Source: Viridothelium virens (Eukaryota; Ascomycota; Dothideomycetes; Trypetheliales; Trypetheliaceae). Taken from it: a stretch of 64,000 nt of DNA. Position 1 is the stretch's first letter. Every line of letters starts with the position of its first letter. Positions 1 through 10,953 of this stretch are shown piece by piece. Under the pieces are notes generated by a model. The model worked only from the letters and a program-made list of their open reading frames with translations, was not told the origin of the DNA and did not search any database. A program made the translations under genes and the position numbers. The DNA lies in NCBI GenBank assembly GCA_010094025.1, contig ML991829.1, forward strand, positions 124,001-188,000, in the 5' to 3' direction.

Positions 1-2081
1 CGGGCTGCTACAACGGTGTGAATGGATAGGCCACGTTTGACAAGCGAAGGAGCGCGCCGGGCGATTGAATAGGGCCATGGACGAGCACACCTCGCAACGT
101 CCTCTTGAGACTCTTCTGGGATGCAGATGGGAGCTGGTCGTTGGGCCTGCACGATCGCTCATCGAACCACCATACAGGTTGCAGCACATGTCTCACTGAC
201 AAGGGCGGGCACGGCGGACGTGCGTGTCATGGGTCCGATTTGCATTAGCCGCCAAAAGCGAGGCGGCGCCTACCATGTAGCACTGCCAGATGTGGTCCTC
301 GACCCTCTTCTGGCGCACCACATCTGGGCAAGCTGAGCGACAGACTCGTCTTGCTCGCTTTGCCAGATGGAGGATGAGAGCGTCATCCGCCGACCAATCG
401 AAGGGAAATCGCAGCATGGAGTCAACGGTAAGAAAGCGTCACCTCCTCATTAACGACGGGTTAAGGTGGGGGGTGGTCCCAGGCGCTCGGGTCCGTAGAT
501 CCTATTCTTTTTACCTACCGCAGCGTGCGAAGGTCGGCAACCTTGCGAGTGGCATCGCCACGTCCACCTCGCTCGCAACCGAATGACGATGAGGGCTAGC
601 GGATGAAGCCTTGGGTGCCTTGCCTGTCGACCTAGCAAACTCAAATTCCGCAGAATGAGGAATTGCCCCTGGTTGCTGGCCACGAGGATGCATGCGGCGC
701 AGTTGAAGGTGTTTGCGAACAGACGATCGCCGTGATGCTGGCCCACGATCATGATTTGACCGAGGACGAAGAGCACTCGCGACGTTCGATGCGTGCAGAA
801 GCTCCGGTGCGATGCACGGGGAGAATGCAGGCCTCTCAGTGGTAGAGGGGGGATGGCAGGATGGGCAGCGATGGCATATATGGAACCGATGGTACCATCT
901 CCTGCTGCGGGTGCCGCCTCTTTATCGCTTTCCCAGGAGACGGCCGATGCTGCCAGGTGAATAGGCTTTGCGCCCGTCTGGACACGGTGTGAGGCACCGT
1001 AGGCAGGCGAGCATGAAACGTCGTCGGATGGGCGAAGCATGCGTCTTCTTTCCCTTTCCTGGCGCCGGCCCACGGCTACCCCGGGTTCGCTGCAGCCATT
1101 GCGCGCGGGGCTGCGGGTGCTGATTGGCCGCTCACAATCCCTGCAGGTGCTCGGGCAGCGCTGGGGTCTGTCCGCGCAGCGTTGCCGCCCGCACGCGGCC
1201 AATGACAGCCGACGAGGGCAATGAGGTCAGCTTGGCTGGCCGACAACGCACCTGAACGGGCTTGGGTCTTCACGGCGCTAATATTCCGCGCGGCAGCTGG
1301 TGCAGTGAGCCCTGCCGACCTCGACCGCGCACTCGTCCTATCTGCCTTCCTTGGCTTTACATACCCTTGACCATCCTGCACTTTTCTCCCACACCTCACA
1401 ATCGCTCCTCCTCGCCGCCTATACAAAGACCGTTTGCCTGCCATTTTTCTCCAGATTTTCGCCCAGCACTGTGTTCAGCTACCGCAGTCATCCTTTCCGC
1501 GGCTGCGTTTCGCCGCGTCGTCAGCCGAGTGATCCGCCTGTTCCTGACAGCTACCACCCCGCCGGCGCCTGGCTCCAAAGAATTACACCCAGATACTGGA
1601 AAGATATTCCGAATTAGCCTCCGCTGCCTGAACGGTGCTTGCACGACATTTCCGTCTATTCGCCTATTCTGTGAACCCCATTGGCACTGAACCGTTCACC
1701 ACCGGTTACGCGCTTAGCTCGCAACTAGCCGCGATATTTACTACATCAAGGAAAATCATCTGAGCAAGCCACGCGCCCACACCACAAAAAATTTGCAGCG
1801 GCAACAGTGGAAATTGAGCTCATGGTGGCTTGAATATCAGGAGAAGCCATTGCAGGGCCCTGGAATTGTTTTTATAAAAAAAACTGAAATATCATTTCGA
1901 CCATCAGATATTTTGCAGATCGGTTTATTGAGGACCGCTTTCGACCATTTTTAATCACGTTGATACATTGCTCTCTGGTCTACCTTGATTGTTAAACAAG
2001 AGGACTATATCTCCCACCCAATTTATCTGCCCAAGCTGGTCTCAACACCAAGCAATATTTGGACAATAATTACCTTCTATC
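1..2081. other. Upstream region without a supported gene
   Basis: Open frames exist on both strands (the longest is 250 codons on the minus strand, 450-1202), but none shows a recognisable domain, and their composition is arginine-, proline- and serine-rich as expected for chance frames in GC-rich DNA. The stretch from about 1300 to 1700 is pyrimidine-rich. The last few hundred bases are AT-richer and probably hold the promoter and long 5' leader of the zinc-cluster gene that begins at 2082. Confidence 0.5.
1873..1878 (+). promoter_or_regulatory. TATA-like element upstream of the zinc-cluster/acetyltransferase gene
   Basis: A TATAAA hexamer lies in an AT-rich tract about 205 bases before the ATG at 2082. 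The distance suits a core promoter with a leader of roughly 150 bases, but the call rests on the motif alone. Confidence 0.25.
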
Positions 2082-4290
2082 ATGGGGTCCATGACCGAAT
2101 CTCGGCCAACCAACGGACAGGATTTTTCGGAAAATGACAACGGCCGCGAGTCATCAGCCAACGGCTTCACTGCCGTAAACGGCCGAATCTCACCTGAGCA
2201 ACACCCAAAGAGCCATTCTTCGGATAAACGCCGACGCAATGAGACTTCAAATAGTGCTGAGTCAGCATCTAGCTCACAACACTCAAAAGATTGGAGCCGT
2301 CAAAGCAATGGCATGTCCAAGTCTGAGAGCATTTCGCCGACAGATTCTCGATCAGAATACCTGAATGGCAGCCCCAAAAAGCGGAAAAGATCTGATTCTG
2401 ACGAAAGTGATGAGTCTGAAGTCCCCAAATTTGACGGTTACCAAGATACCAGGCAATATCAAGAACCGTCGGACTCTGGTCTGGGCCGGGATTCACCAGA
2501 TAGCCAAAGGAATGGAAGCCGATATGGAGATGAACAGACACGAACGGCTTCAGGCCAGTCACATCCGGATTATAGACCTCCAGAGCTTTCCAATTACAGA
2601 AATATGGAAAACGATTCTGGTTATGGCCAACAAGGTCAACCAAGCCCTCAGTCTGATAGTCATATAGCAGAAGCTCTCCAGCGAGAGAACCAGAGTCATG
2701 TACCACAACATATCCAATTCCAGCCAGGGATGCCCTTGGCGAATGGTGTGCAGACTGCTCCCCCAAAGAGTAGAACAGGACCAGAGAGGCCGCCAGTCAT
2801 TCAAATTGACAAGAAACGGAAGAGAGTTTTCAGCAATCGGACGAAAACAGGATGCCTCACTTGTCGGAGCCGCAAGAAGAAGTGTGACGAGACCAAGCCT
2901 GCTTGTGACAACTGTGTCCGTGGTGGCTTTCACTGTGCAGGATATGCCACCAAGCCCGCATATGCAAAACCGCCTTTTACGAATAAGCCGGTGCCGTTGC
3001 AATCAAAGGATGGGTATCCTGAACAGCCCAACATGCAGCAAGGGTAAGTACATGAAACCTCCTAATGCGATGTCACGTGATGGAGAGCACCAATTTTTTA
3101 TTGTCCCAAGAGTCCTAAGCCCTACCAAGGATGAATCTTGTACAGCCGGCTGACAATACATCAATAGAACTTCCCAACAGCCACAGTATCGAGATTCTGC
3201 CCCTCAGCAAATGGTTGACGGGCAGAGGACAAGACCAATAATGGTTGAAGAAGAACGCGACCATCACAATTCAAGAACGTCATGGCAATCTCAAACATGG
3301 TCGGATCAGAGTCAGCAACAGGCGCCTCCATATTATACAGACAACATTCCTCGAGACACTTATTCTGCTGGCCCTCCCATGCCGGAGACACCTCGCGATC
3401 ATCAACCACCTCAACCTCGGGATTATCATGTTCCTCCACCCATGGCCAGACCAATGTCTCATGGGACCAGGTACGATTCACGGGAATCTCAATATCCAAT
3501 CTTCGCTAACAGAACATCCAATTGTAGCTCCCAACAAGCTGTCACCGCCCAACTCGCCCTCCAGCATACTGCTACCTCCGGTCCCCCACCACCAGCACCC
3601 CAAACACGCCAACACCGCTCCGAAAAGGATAAGATGCTTGCCGCCGAACCTCATCTTCCCTTCTGCACGCAGCTCGTCGAGGAGCGCGAGATGTGCAAGT
3701 CCGCCCTCTGGCGCTTCAATAACAGCACCAACCCCAATGTCGGCGTCAGTCGGGAGGAACGCGCACGCCTCTTCCGGGCCATCGTCGAGCCCGCGTTCTT
3801 ACGGACCCAAGGACCTCCCGGCCCCGCGAATCCGATTGGCAGCGTGGGGCGCGAAGTCTGTGTGGAGGCGCCGTTCAATTGTGACTACGGGTACAATATC
3901 AATATTGGCGATTACACCGTCATCGGCGCGAACTGCACAATCATGGATCCGTGCACCATCACGATAGGGTCTGGGTGCGTCATCGGGCCGAATGTGAGTA
4001 TCTTTGGGATGAGCATGCCAATTGATCCGCGAAGACGGAATGGATCGAGAGGGCATGCGGTTGGGAGCAGGGTGACGATTGGGGACAACTGCTATATTGG
4101 CGGAGGAGCGATCATTTTGCCGAAGGTCACGATTGGGAAGAACTCTACGGTGGGTGCGGGCTCGGTTGTCACCAGAGTAAGTCTATCTTTCTAATTGATG
4201 TGTGATCGCTCTGTTAACATGTAACTGCAGGACGTCCGTGACAACACTGTCGTCGCTGGTAATCCGGCGCACTTTCAACGTTACGCTTGA
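2082..4290 (+). CDS. Zn2Cys6 zinc-cluster protein fused to a NodL/maltose O-acetyltransferase-type domain
   Basis: Exons 2082-3043, 3168-3470, 3528-4176 and 4231-4290 give 657 aa. Residues 1-250 are polar, low-complexity and probably disordered. Residues 258-285 form a full fungal zinc cluster with spacing CX2CX6CX6CX2CX6C (CLTC, then KKKC, CDNC and FHC), the DNA-binding module of Gal4-type regulators. After a Gln/Pro-rich linker, residues from about 456 onward resemble the maltose-acetyltransferase N-terminal helices (KMLAAEPHLPFCTQL), followed by left-handed beta-helix hexapeptide repeats with IGDYTVIGANCTI, IGDNCYIGGGAII and a closing VVAGNPA, as in CoA-dependent sugar O-acetyltransferases. 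Intron 2 is 57 bases, a multiple of three with a GCTAAC branch site, so retaining it would also stay open. Both modules look intact. Expected to act in the nucleus; the acetylation substrate is unknown. Confidence 0.88.
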
Positions 4291-5484
4291 GGCATCTTCG
4301 GGTCCTGCGTAAAATGCAGCCGGGCTGCTTGAATCTTTTCCTCTGATAGATGATTCCAAAGAAAGCAGACTGGCTTTCTCACCGCCTTCGATTGGCTCGA
4401 AGTGTCTTGACTCGAAGAGATGAATATAACTATTTTGTATTTACTCTGCTGGATTGCCTTCGATTTGCTCGCTTGGGCTTTAATGGATCTGCCTACGGCA
4501 CTGTACAAAGTTGTTGACGGCATTGTTCTCAGGTACTGGCCTTGACGTTGTTGAAGCTTATAGGTAGCATCATTTGTCGCTACTTGACAAAATCGATCCC
4601 TATTGACTATTTGCTGATCCCTTAGCAGTCAAGTTCGCTATGGTACGTGTAAGAATTCGAAAGCTGTTACCTATAAATTAAGATCCGAGAGAAACATGAG
4701 GAGTCTCCACAGTAGCAAGCGGCACTCAGGCCAGACTAAGCGAAGGATGTAATCCTAGAAAGACGAACCATAAGGCGCTTGCAATTTGTCCTTCCCAACT
4801 CCTTACGTGAAGAGAGTCACCATTCCTTCGTAACCTCCTATGTCTGCTATCGAACTCTGCAGCTAATTAATAGTGTCTAAGGGCAATATGGTTCAGAACG
4901 ACTTGCGGGGATGTACGCGGAAGCGATCCGTAAATCAGGTATGTAAGTACTGAGAGGGGAGAATAGCAGATGCTAGGTACGGTCAGCGGACGTTCTGTAG
5001 GTAGCAACTGGGATGTCGCGTTAGAATCACAGTAATGGCTTGGATCCCTTCTCACATGTGTTTGTAGGTTCCGGTGATATCAAAGACTCGTGTTCGCTTT
5101 TCGACTGAGCTTGGCGGACTGGTTGACATCATGTGTGCAGATAGAAGTGGGAAATGATGGCATCAATCTTTAACACATTCATACACCTTTCGGCCTCTTC
5201 ACTTCTCAATACACAAAATGCTCCTGCGCTTCGGGTAGTGCAACTCACTTCCCAAAGTGTCGGAGCTGCCGGGAGATGTCACCTGTTTCCGTATCCTTTT
5301 TCCTGCAGCCTTATCTTCAACAGTATACTCTTTTCCAGTCTGTCCTTTTACCTACCTTCCCTCCGTACTTGCTCTCGCCACTGATCTGCAAGTTGGTCTG
5401 TCTGGACAGTTCTGGCCCCTTTCATTTCGAATTCTACTCGATTCACGCCTCGTCGCTTCGGGTAGCTAACTAATATTGTCGACT
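4291..5484. other. Intergenic stretch, no gene seen
   Basis: Only short frames without recognisable content. The last 250 bases before the DUF7918 gene are pyrimidine-rich and probably belong to its promoter and leader. Confidence 0.5.
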
Positions 5485-6640
5485 ATGGCAATCATATCGA
5501 GCGTCCCTGGCATTGAAGTGGCTGTGACCGTCGACGGCAGCGACGTCAAGGAGTACACAGATCCAGATCTAGCCGAAGAGCCCAACGTCGTCACTAAATA
5601 CATTGAAGTCTCAAGCGAATGCGAATTCGGTCTTCGTTTTCTTGTTCTGCGCGGCACGCACTTCAAGAAGAAGGCCATGTCCTTCAACGTCTATGTTGAT
5701 GGTCAATGAGCTTTAGGTCGGCTCATTGGGAAAAAAGATACCATTGATGACGATGGAAGCGCGACAGAGCTCGGTAGGCCAATTTCGGACACTGAAGACC
5801 AGAAGTTCAGGTTTGCCACTTTGAAAACCAGTAAGCATAAAAAACAGAGTTTCGATTGATCTGGTACTTTCTGAAAGCTTGTAGCAAATGCAAACGACCA
5901 CTCTCCTGTGCACGAGCGTGAGCAAGTCAAGAAGCTTGGTACAATCGAAATTATTGTCGAACACAGACAGCAATTTGGCCTCAAAAAACCTTCTTCATTT
6001 GCCCAGCAGGACCTTGGCATCCTCTCCGAAGTACTCTCCGAGAAATCACTGAAAGGACAAAGCTTGTCTCAAAGTGTCTCGTAAGTAATATTATATTGCG
6101 GTCTTAGTGGTTTCACTAAGACTTCGCAGTTATGGGGAAACAGTGTCTTCCGGCGGTAGATATTACCAGAAAAAGACTTACGGACCTCCTATTGCTCGGT
6201 TCGTGTTTAAATACAGGAGTCCTGGTACTTGGTCTCAATACCCATCTTGACTCCTTCTAATGATATGGCAGATGCTCTGAAGGCTTTGATGATCATCAAG
6301 CGTACGCCGTCGCCGAGCACACTTGAGGAAATGCCTCTAGACGAGCTGACTCTTGACCAAATGAGGCAATTACTTGGCCGTCAACGCGTAAGCTAAGAGG
6401 CAAACAATTCCACCCTTCCTGAATAACCAGAAGCAGGCAAGAGACGGAGCTGCCGCCGGAGTCAAACGCGAACGCTCTGAAGAGGGCAGCCCTAACGATA
6501 CACCCGAGCAGAAGCGGACACGGCGCTCCACCAGTACGGCATATCTGGAGATCGACGATAATGGCGATTTCGTAGAGACTCCACCGCCCCCTTCGAAGCG
6601 TACCAATGAGGCTGCGGAAATTGTCCAGGTCGATGACTGA
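5485..6640 (+). pseudogene. DUF7918-family gene interrupted by an in-frame TGA
   Basis: The ATG at 5485 opens MAIISSVPGIEV, the usual start of the fungal DUF7918 family (function unknown). The frame continues through exons 5485-5830, 5885-6080, 6130-6224, 6272-6387 and 6437-6640. All four introns have good splice signals and conserved phase. The family features are present: an EVSSECEFGLRF strand, an IARFVFKYRSP core, DALKALMIIKRTPSP, and an acidic tail ending EIVQVDD. Codon 75 (5707-5709) is TGA between VYVDGQ and ALGRLIGKK, and no plausible intron removes it: the nearest GT-AG pairs are 15-28 bases. Without that codon the product would be about 278 aa; with it only 74 aa is made. Everything else looks intact, so this is a very young pseudogene, a strain-level stop, a sequencing error, or a readthrough gene. 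Confidence 0.72.
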
Positions 6641-7105
6641 TATGTAGCGTTGGGACTTCAGAACGTGATACCGTGGGCTGGCATATGTCGCTGTTGCTTG
6701 TTCTTGACGTGTGCATAGGCAGACGACACAATGGCTTGGCGCGATGAATTGTCTTTTTTAAGCGGCGAAGCTCTTCAAGCCCATGCAAGGGAGACACAAT
6801 GCGGCTGCTCTTTTCATCTACACAAGATACAAGTAGGTCGACACTGATTTGCGGATCTGTCGTTCGCTCTTTCTTTTCCCAGCGATATCAGCGGAATCCT
6901 CACTGAATGCGGCCTATCTAGAACTTCGGCTAAATCCTCTGATATTGCTGCTACGATGCTTGTTAGCAAGGAAGACTGCTCTTGATGCTACATTTACGAT
7001 ATGGCGGATAGTAGCGCGTCTACAAATAGTTGGGAGGCATAGTTCATAGAAATCGCTGCTCATTATTGCTTTGCTAAAGGTTGACTTGCTCAGTGCAATC
7101 AGGTG
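6641..7105. other. Convergent intergenic stretch
   Basis: Lies between the 3' ends of the DUF7918 gene and the Chl4-like gene. It probably holds both 3' untranslated regions; I see nothing else. Confidence 0.5.
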
Positions 7106-8704
7106 TCATACCAAATGATCTGCTTTCACACGTATCCTGCCGTCTCTAATAACCCCAACACTAGCGCTAGCTTCGCCTGTCATCCAACCAGGCAGTCTCT
7201 TTCCATCAATGACGCCTTTCTCGGCTAGCTGTCGCAAGCCTGCGAATACATGCGATCCCTGAAAGCTTAGCCGCACATCTGGTATCCATTCATCATTGTC
7301 CAATGCTTCGACTGCTTCTTGATCTTCCTCTCTTGTCGACTTATCCAACAGCGATGGGCGTGGCTTTCGTCCGACTTTCTTGCATTCAGCAGTAGTGCTC
7401 GATTCTTGCTGTGAAGGTCTTCGACCGCCGGCAGCAGCCTCAACTTCCGCACCTGCTCCTACACGTACTACCGGAAATGGATCATCCAATCGGACATCCA
7501 ACCGCTCAATGCCTGTACCATCATCTGGGAGCCCTGAGTTTCCAAAACGCCCCTCTGCCACTAACTTCCTTCTCTTGGCATCTGGAGACTCCTGACGCCC
7601 CAAGAAGGCTCTCTTCTGCTGCTGCACTTCACCCTCCACACGATTCTCCTTGTCCTCATCCTCACCGTGCGCTTCCTCCAGCTTTCGTCTCCTCCTCTCT
7701 TCTTTCCTCTCTTCTTCCCGACGAAAGTCTAGCACACTCCCGCACGCCTCCAAATCCGCGAAGATCCCCCATCCCCCCTGCGCGCAGTTCATCCCGTCCT
7801 TGCCCCTCATCTGCAGTAAAGCGGGCAAGCTCTTGGTGGTCAGGCTTGTGGGATCGAGCTTGTAACGCTCCTGTGGTCGCGAAAGAGCCTTCGGGACCGC
7901 GCCGATGATAACTTTGCGAAGGGAGTGAGATTCATTCGTGGACGTCGGCATAGAGAAAGAGGTGTGGGAGACGTAGACGTAGGGGGCGCCGTCAGGGAAG
8001 GCGAGGAAGAGGGTGCGGGAAGAAGGAGATGCTTTGTTGGAAGTTGATTGTAGGGAGCGTTGGGTATTGTAAGGAGAGTCGTGGATATAGATACGGAGGA
8101 AGGTAAGGGGAAGCGAGGGATCTGAGGGCCGAGTGAGGTGGTAATGGGCCTTTGTAATGGGGGAAATTTCGCGTTGAAGGTTGTTGAGGAAGGTGGGTGC
8201 ATGAAAGCGCGGGAGAGTGGCTCCTGTGACTTTTTCGGTATGAGGAATTATTGTGTTGTCTGAGGTGCTAGACTTGAGTTTGCTGAGACGTAATGCTGTC
8301 CAGCGTTGACCGGTTGGATGATCGACCAGATATTGAGCTTCCGCCATGGCCAATTGATAAAGTGTGAGGCCATGTCGCCAATCGCCTTCCACTATACGAT
8401 CTACAACTTCTCTTTTGGTGCCTTTCCGCGCGTGGAGCTCCTCGTAAATCTCTGTTAGCTCGTCAATGCTGTGAGCCGACAGATAGGGCGCATTCTCTTC
8501 ATCGTGGTCATCTGTGTATGCGTGAAGAAATGGTGTACAATATGGCCTATTTGCATCTCTTAGCCACTCCAGAGCAAGATTTATCAATGACGGTCTGGAG
8601 AGGCGAAGTAGAGTCTTCAATACGTCGCGTGAGGCTGGTGGTAGGCGATGCGTATGAGGTAAAGGGGCATTCGTAGGTACCGCGAGTCTCGATCGAGGAG
8701 CCAT
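7106..8704 (-). CDS. CHL4: Chl4/Mis15/CENP-N family kinetochore protein
   Basis: Single-exon gene of 532 aa starting at the ATG at 8704 (MAPRSRLAVPTNAPLP); a TTG two codons upstream is not needed. The N-terminal half has the Chl4/CENP-N layout: a helical start (LKTLLRLSRPSLINLALEWL), then ELHARKGTKREVVDRIVEGDW, then DGLTLYQLAMAEAQYL-like helices. CENP-N/Chl4 proteins belong to the inner kinetochore (CCAN/Ctf19 complex), bind the CENP-A nucleosome with CENP-L/Iml3, and are needed for chromosome segregation. Residues of roughly 330-460 are charged and rich in Glu, Lys and Arg, probably disordered. The coding strand is C-rich early and G-rich late. The head-to-head neighbour is the bZIP gene, 811 bases away. 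Confidence 0.85.
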   Translation of the reverse strand: MAPRSRLAVPTNAPLPHTHRLPPASRDVLKTLLRLSRPSLINLALEWLRDANRPYCTPFLHAYTDDHDEENAPYLSAHSIDELTEIYEELHARKGTKREVVDRIVEGDWRHGLTLYQLAMAEAQYLVDHPTGQRWTALRLSKLKSSTSDNTIIPHTEKVTGATLPRFHAPTFLNNLQREISPITKAHYHLTRPSDPSLPLTFLRIYIHDSPYNTQRSLQSTSNKASPSSRTLFLAFPDGAPYVYVSHTSFSMPTSTNESHSLRKVIIGAVPKALSRPQERYKLDPTSLTTKSLPALLQMRGKDGMNCAQGGWGIFADLEACGSVLDFRREEERKEERRRRKLEEAHGEDEDKENRVEGEVQQQKRAFLGRQESPDAKRRKLVAEGRFGNSGLPDDGTGIERLDVRLDDPFPVVRVGAGAEVEAAAGGRRPSQQESSTTAECKKVGRKPRPSLLDKSTREEDQEAVEALDNDEWIPDVRLSFQGSHVFAGLRQLAEKGVIDGKRLPGWMTGEASASVGVIRDGRIRVKADHLV

Positions 8705-9515
8705 ATCCAAAATTAAGGGGAAATAAATTCAACGGCTTAAGAGAGTATACATAAACATCGCACCAGTGTAGGGACACGCGATCATGGCTGCCGCGATAAC
8801 GCGCCCTCACGTGCGGCACTAAACAAAGAGGACCCCCACGGTGAGACCTCGGCCGAACAAGTGCCGGACTCAATGCAGACGGCTCGACAGGCTCACAAAG
8901 CCTTCATTGGCGGCAAAAGCGGCTTCATTATTACGAATTCGCAGCACGTTAGGAATCCATCTACGCAAGCCTTCCTCACGTGGAAACCTCAATTCATCAT
9001 GGAAAGGCGCCCTACTCAGGATTCCCATTCTGTAATAATATCGCCGCATCCGTCCAACCGATCAGCCACGTTGATCTCCTCGCGATAAAAAGCAATTTGT
9101 GGCAGCACAACGCGCGGGGAAGGCCTCACTAAAGCACCAAAGCGTGGGGAGCAGTCGACAAAGGTAACGGGTTATTAATCCGCGGCCCCCTTTAGCCCCG
9201 CCATCCATATCTCATCGAAACTACCGGATTAACGAACCACTCTCTCCCCCCCATCAGAACCTCTGCATCACGTCTTCGGCCATTTTCTGGAGGACGCATT
9301 TTTCTATCACAACCATTTGGGAGTGGAGAATTTTGGGTGGTCGGATTGAGCACGGCGTCTCAGAAGAGGCCACAAAAGTTGGGACAGATCACGACACCAA
9401 CGGATCCTCTGCGTCATCGAGGCGACATTAATTCAACATCACTTCCGGGGATTCTAGCTTCGAAAATTCAACAGAGGGCATAAGAAGGAAGCGCAAATTC
9501 CCTTCAGCGACCGTC
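8705..9515. other. Divergent promoter region between the Chl4-like and bZIP genes
   Basis: 811 bases with no convincing gene. It must carry the promoters of both flanking genes; the part near 9100-9300 is GC-rich with C-runs. The two short frames at 8841-9088 have no recognisable content. Confidence 0.5.
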
Positions 9516-10532
9516 ATGGCTGGCTACGGCGGTCGCAGGGCACCAAACGTCTCTGAGTATATTCGCACTTTAAATCAACTTCCATCCGCCGCCGACATAG
9601 CTGCTCAACAAAGCCCTGCTGGCTTCGAAGGACTCGACGAGGATCTTGCGCCATTCGTAAACACTGAGTTCTTTGACTATGATGCTGGCGAGATGACAAA
9701 CCCGGCAATGTCGATGGGTTTTGGTCCTGGACAAACGAGACCCGAGAACGCGTCGGGACCGGGCAATAACAACACCTTTGACTTCCTCAACAGTGAGTGC
9801 CCCATTGGATAACGTTCTATCACTGCTTCGATTTTCCTGCGTTGAGGGAAGGGATGTTCATGCAGGGTGATCTCTCTGACTCCGCGCCGGACGCATCACG
9901 CCATAACCCGTGATGTGCCTTGCATTCTACCCGCCTCCTCCAACTATGAATGTAGGTCTAACTAACCGTACGACTTAATAGCCGACTACCAATTCAATGA
10001 GTTTCCTGACCTTCCGACCGTTCAACCTGATGCTTCCGCTGCCGCCATTGCCGCCCACGGCAACGGCTTCCCGCATCAATTCAACTCTCCCACTGATGCG
10101 ACTGGATCCTCTGCATCCTCGCCAGTAAACCAATACTCACAAGGCACCAAACGCAAAGCATCAGAAGTCATGAGTCCTCCGACCGGTACAGCTCTCGAGG
10201 AGACATCCCGGCTTGCTGCCGAGGAAGATAAACGACGCCGTAACACCGCCGCTTCTGCTCGCTTCCGTGTCAAAAAGAAGCAACGAGAACAAGCGCTCGA
10301 AAAGACTGCCAAAGACATGACTGAAAAAGTGAATGCACTTGAGGCTCGTATAAGTCAGCTAGAGATGGAGAATAAGTGGTTGAAGGGACTCATCACGGAG
10401 AAAAACGAAGCTAGAGATGGTGTTGGCGAGCTGAAGGAGAAATACAAAGCCGGAAAGGAGGCTGAAAAGATCGAACGGAGTCTTGACACGCGCAAAGATG
10501 GTGTGGGTACTTTGAAGACTGAGAAGGCATGA
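9516..10532 (+). CDS. metR: bZIP transcription factor of the Cys-3/MetR sulphur-regulator type
   Basis: Exons 9516-9792 and 9982-10532 (intron 189 bases, ACTAAC branch site) give 275 aa. The start MAGYGGRRAPNVSEYI and the short acidic N-terminus match the MetR/Cys-3 group. Residues of about 170-190 form the basic region (EEDKRRRNTAASARFRVKKK), with the conserved Asn and Arg of the NxxAAxxxR DNA-contact signature. They are followed by a heptad zipper (LEARISQLEMENKWLKGLI) to about residue 235. In Aspergillus and Neurospora such factors switch on sulphate uptake and sulphur-amino-acid synthesis and are destroyed by an SCF ubiquitin ligase when sulphur is plentiful. The family call is strong; assignment to MetR rather than a paralogue rests on the basic-region sequence only. 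Confidence 0.85.
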
Positions 10533-10953
10533 CCTTCTCAACCCAAATGGAATCACATGTGTGCATGACTTGTTTTGCGTTCCTCCAGTACATAATGTTT
10601 GAGATATCTGTCTTATATTACTGGACTTTCAAGTAATGAACTATTTCTAAGTTGCCCGGGTTTGGCATTCAATGGGTAACACACTTGTCGCGCTTGACAA
10701 TGCTGCGCGAGGTTCGTCTCTATTGAGCGAGGCTATGGGGTTCTTGATATGGTCTGATATGGTCTTACCATCTGTACTACCTGTGCGGTTACCGTTCCAG
10801 CAAGTCGGCACTATACTCCGATCTCGACAACTGGATCTCCCCACATCGTCAAACTTTTGAAGTCCTCGGGGTGCCTTTCTACCGACAAAGTACACCCTGC
10901 ACCAATGAAATGTAGATCAATTTTTTGTATTAAAGGCGGGCTACGCCCTGCCT
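10533..10953. other. Intergenic stretch between the bZIP and cytochrome b2 genes
   Basis: Same-strand spacer of 421 bases. Probably the 3' end of the bZIP transcript and the promoter of the dehydrogenase; no gene seen. Confidence 0.5.

Noticed and set aside
450-1202. 250-codon minus-strand frame near the left end
   Set aside because: Arg/Cys/Ser/Pro-rich translation with no domain, overlapping frames on both strands, and no splice or start context; looks like a chance frame in GC-rich DNA.
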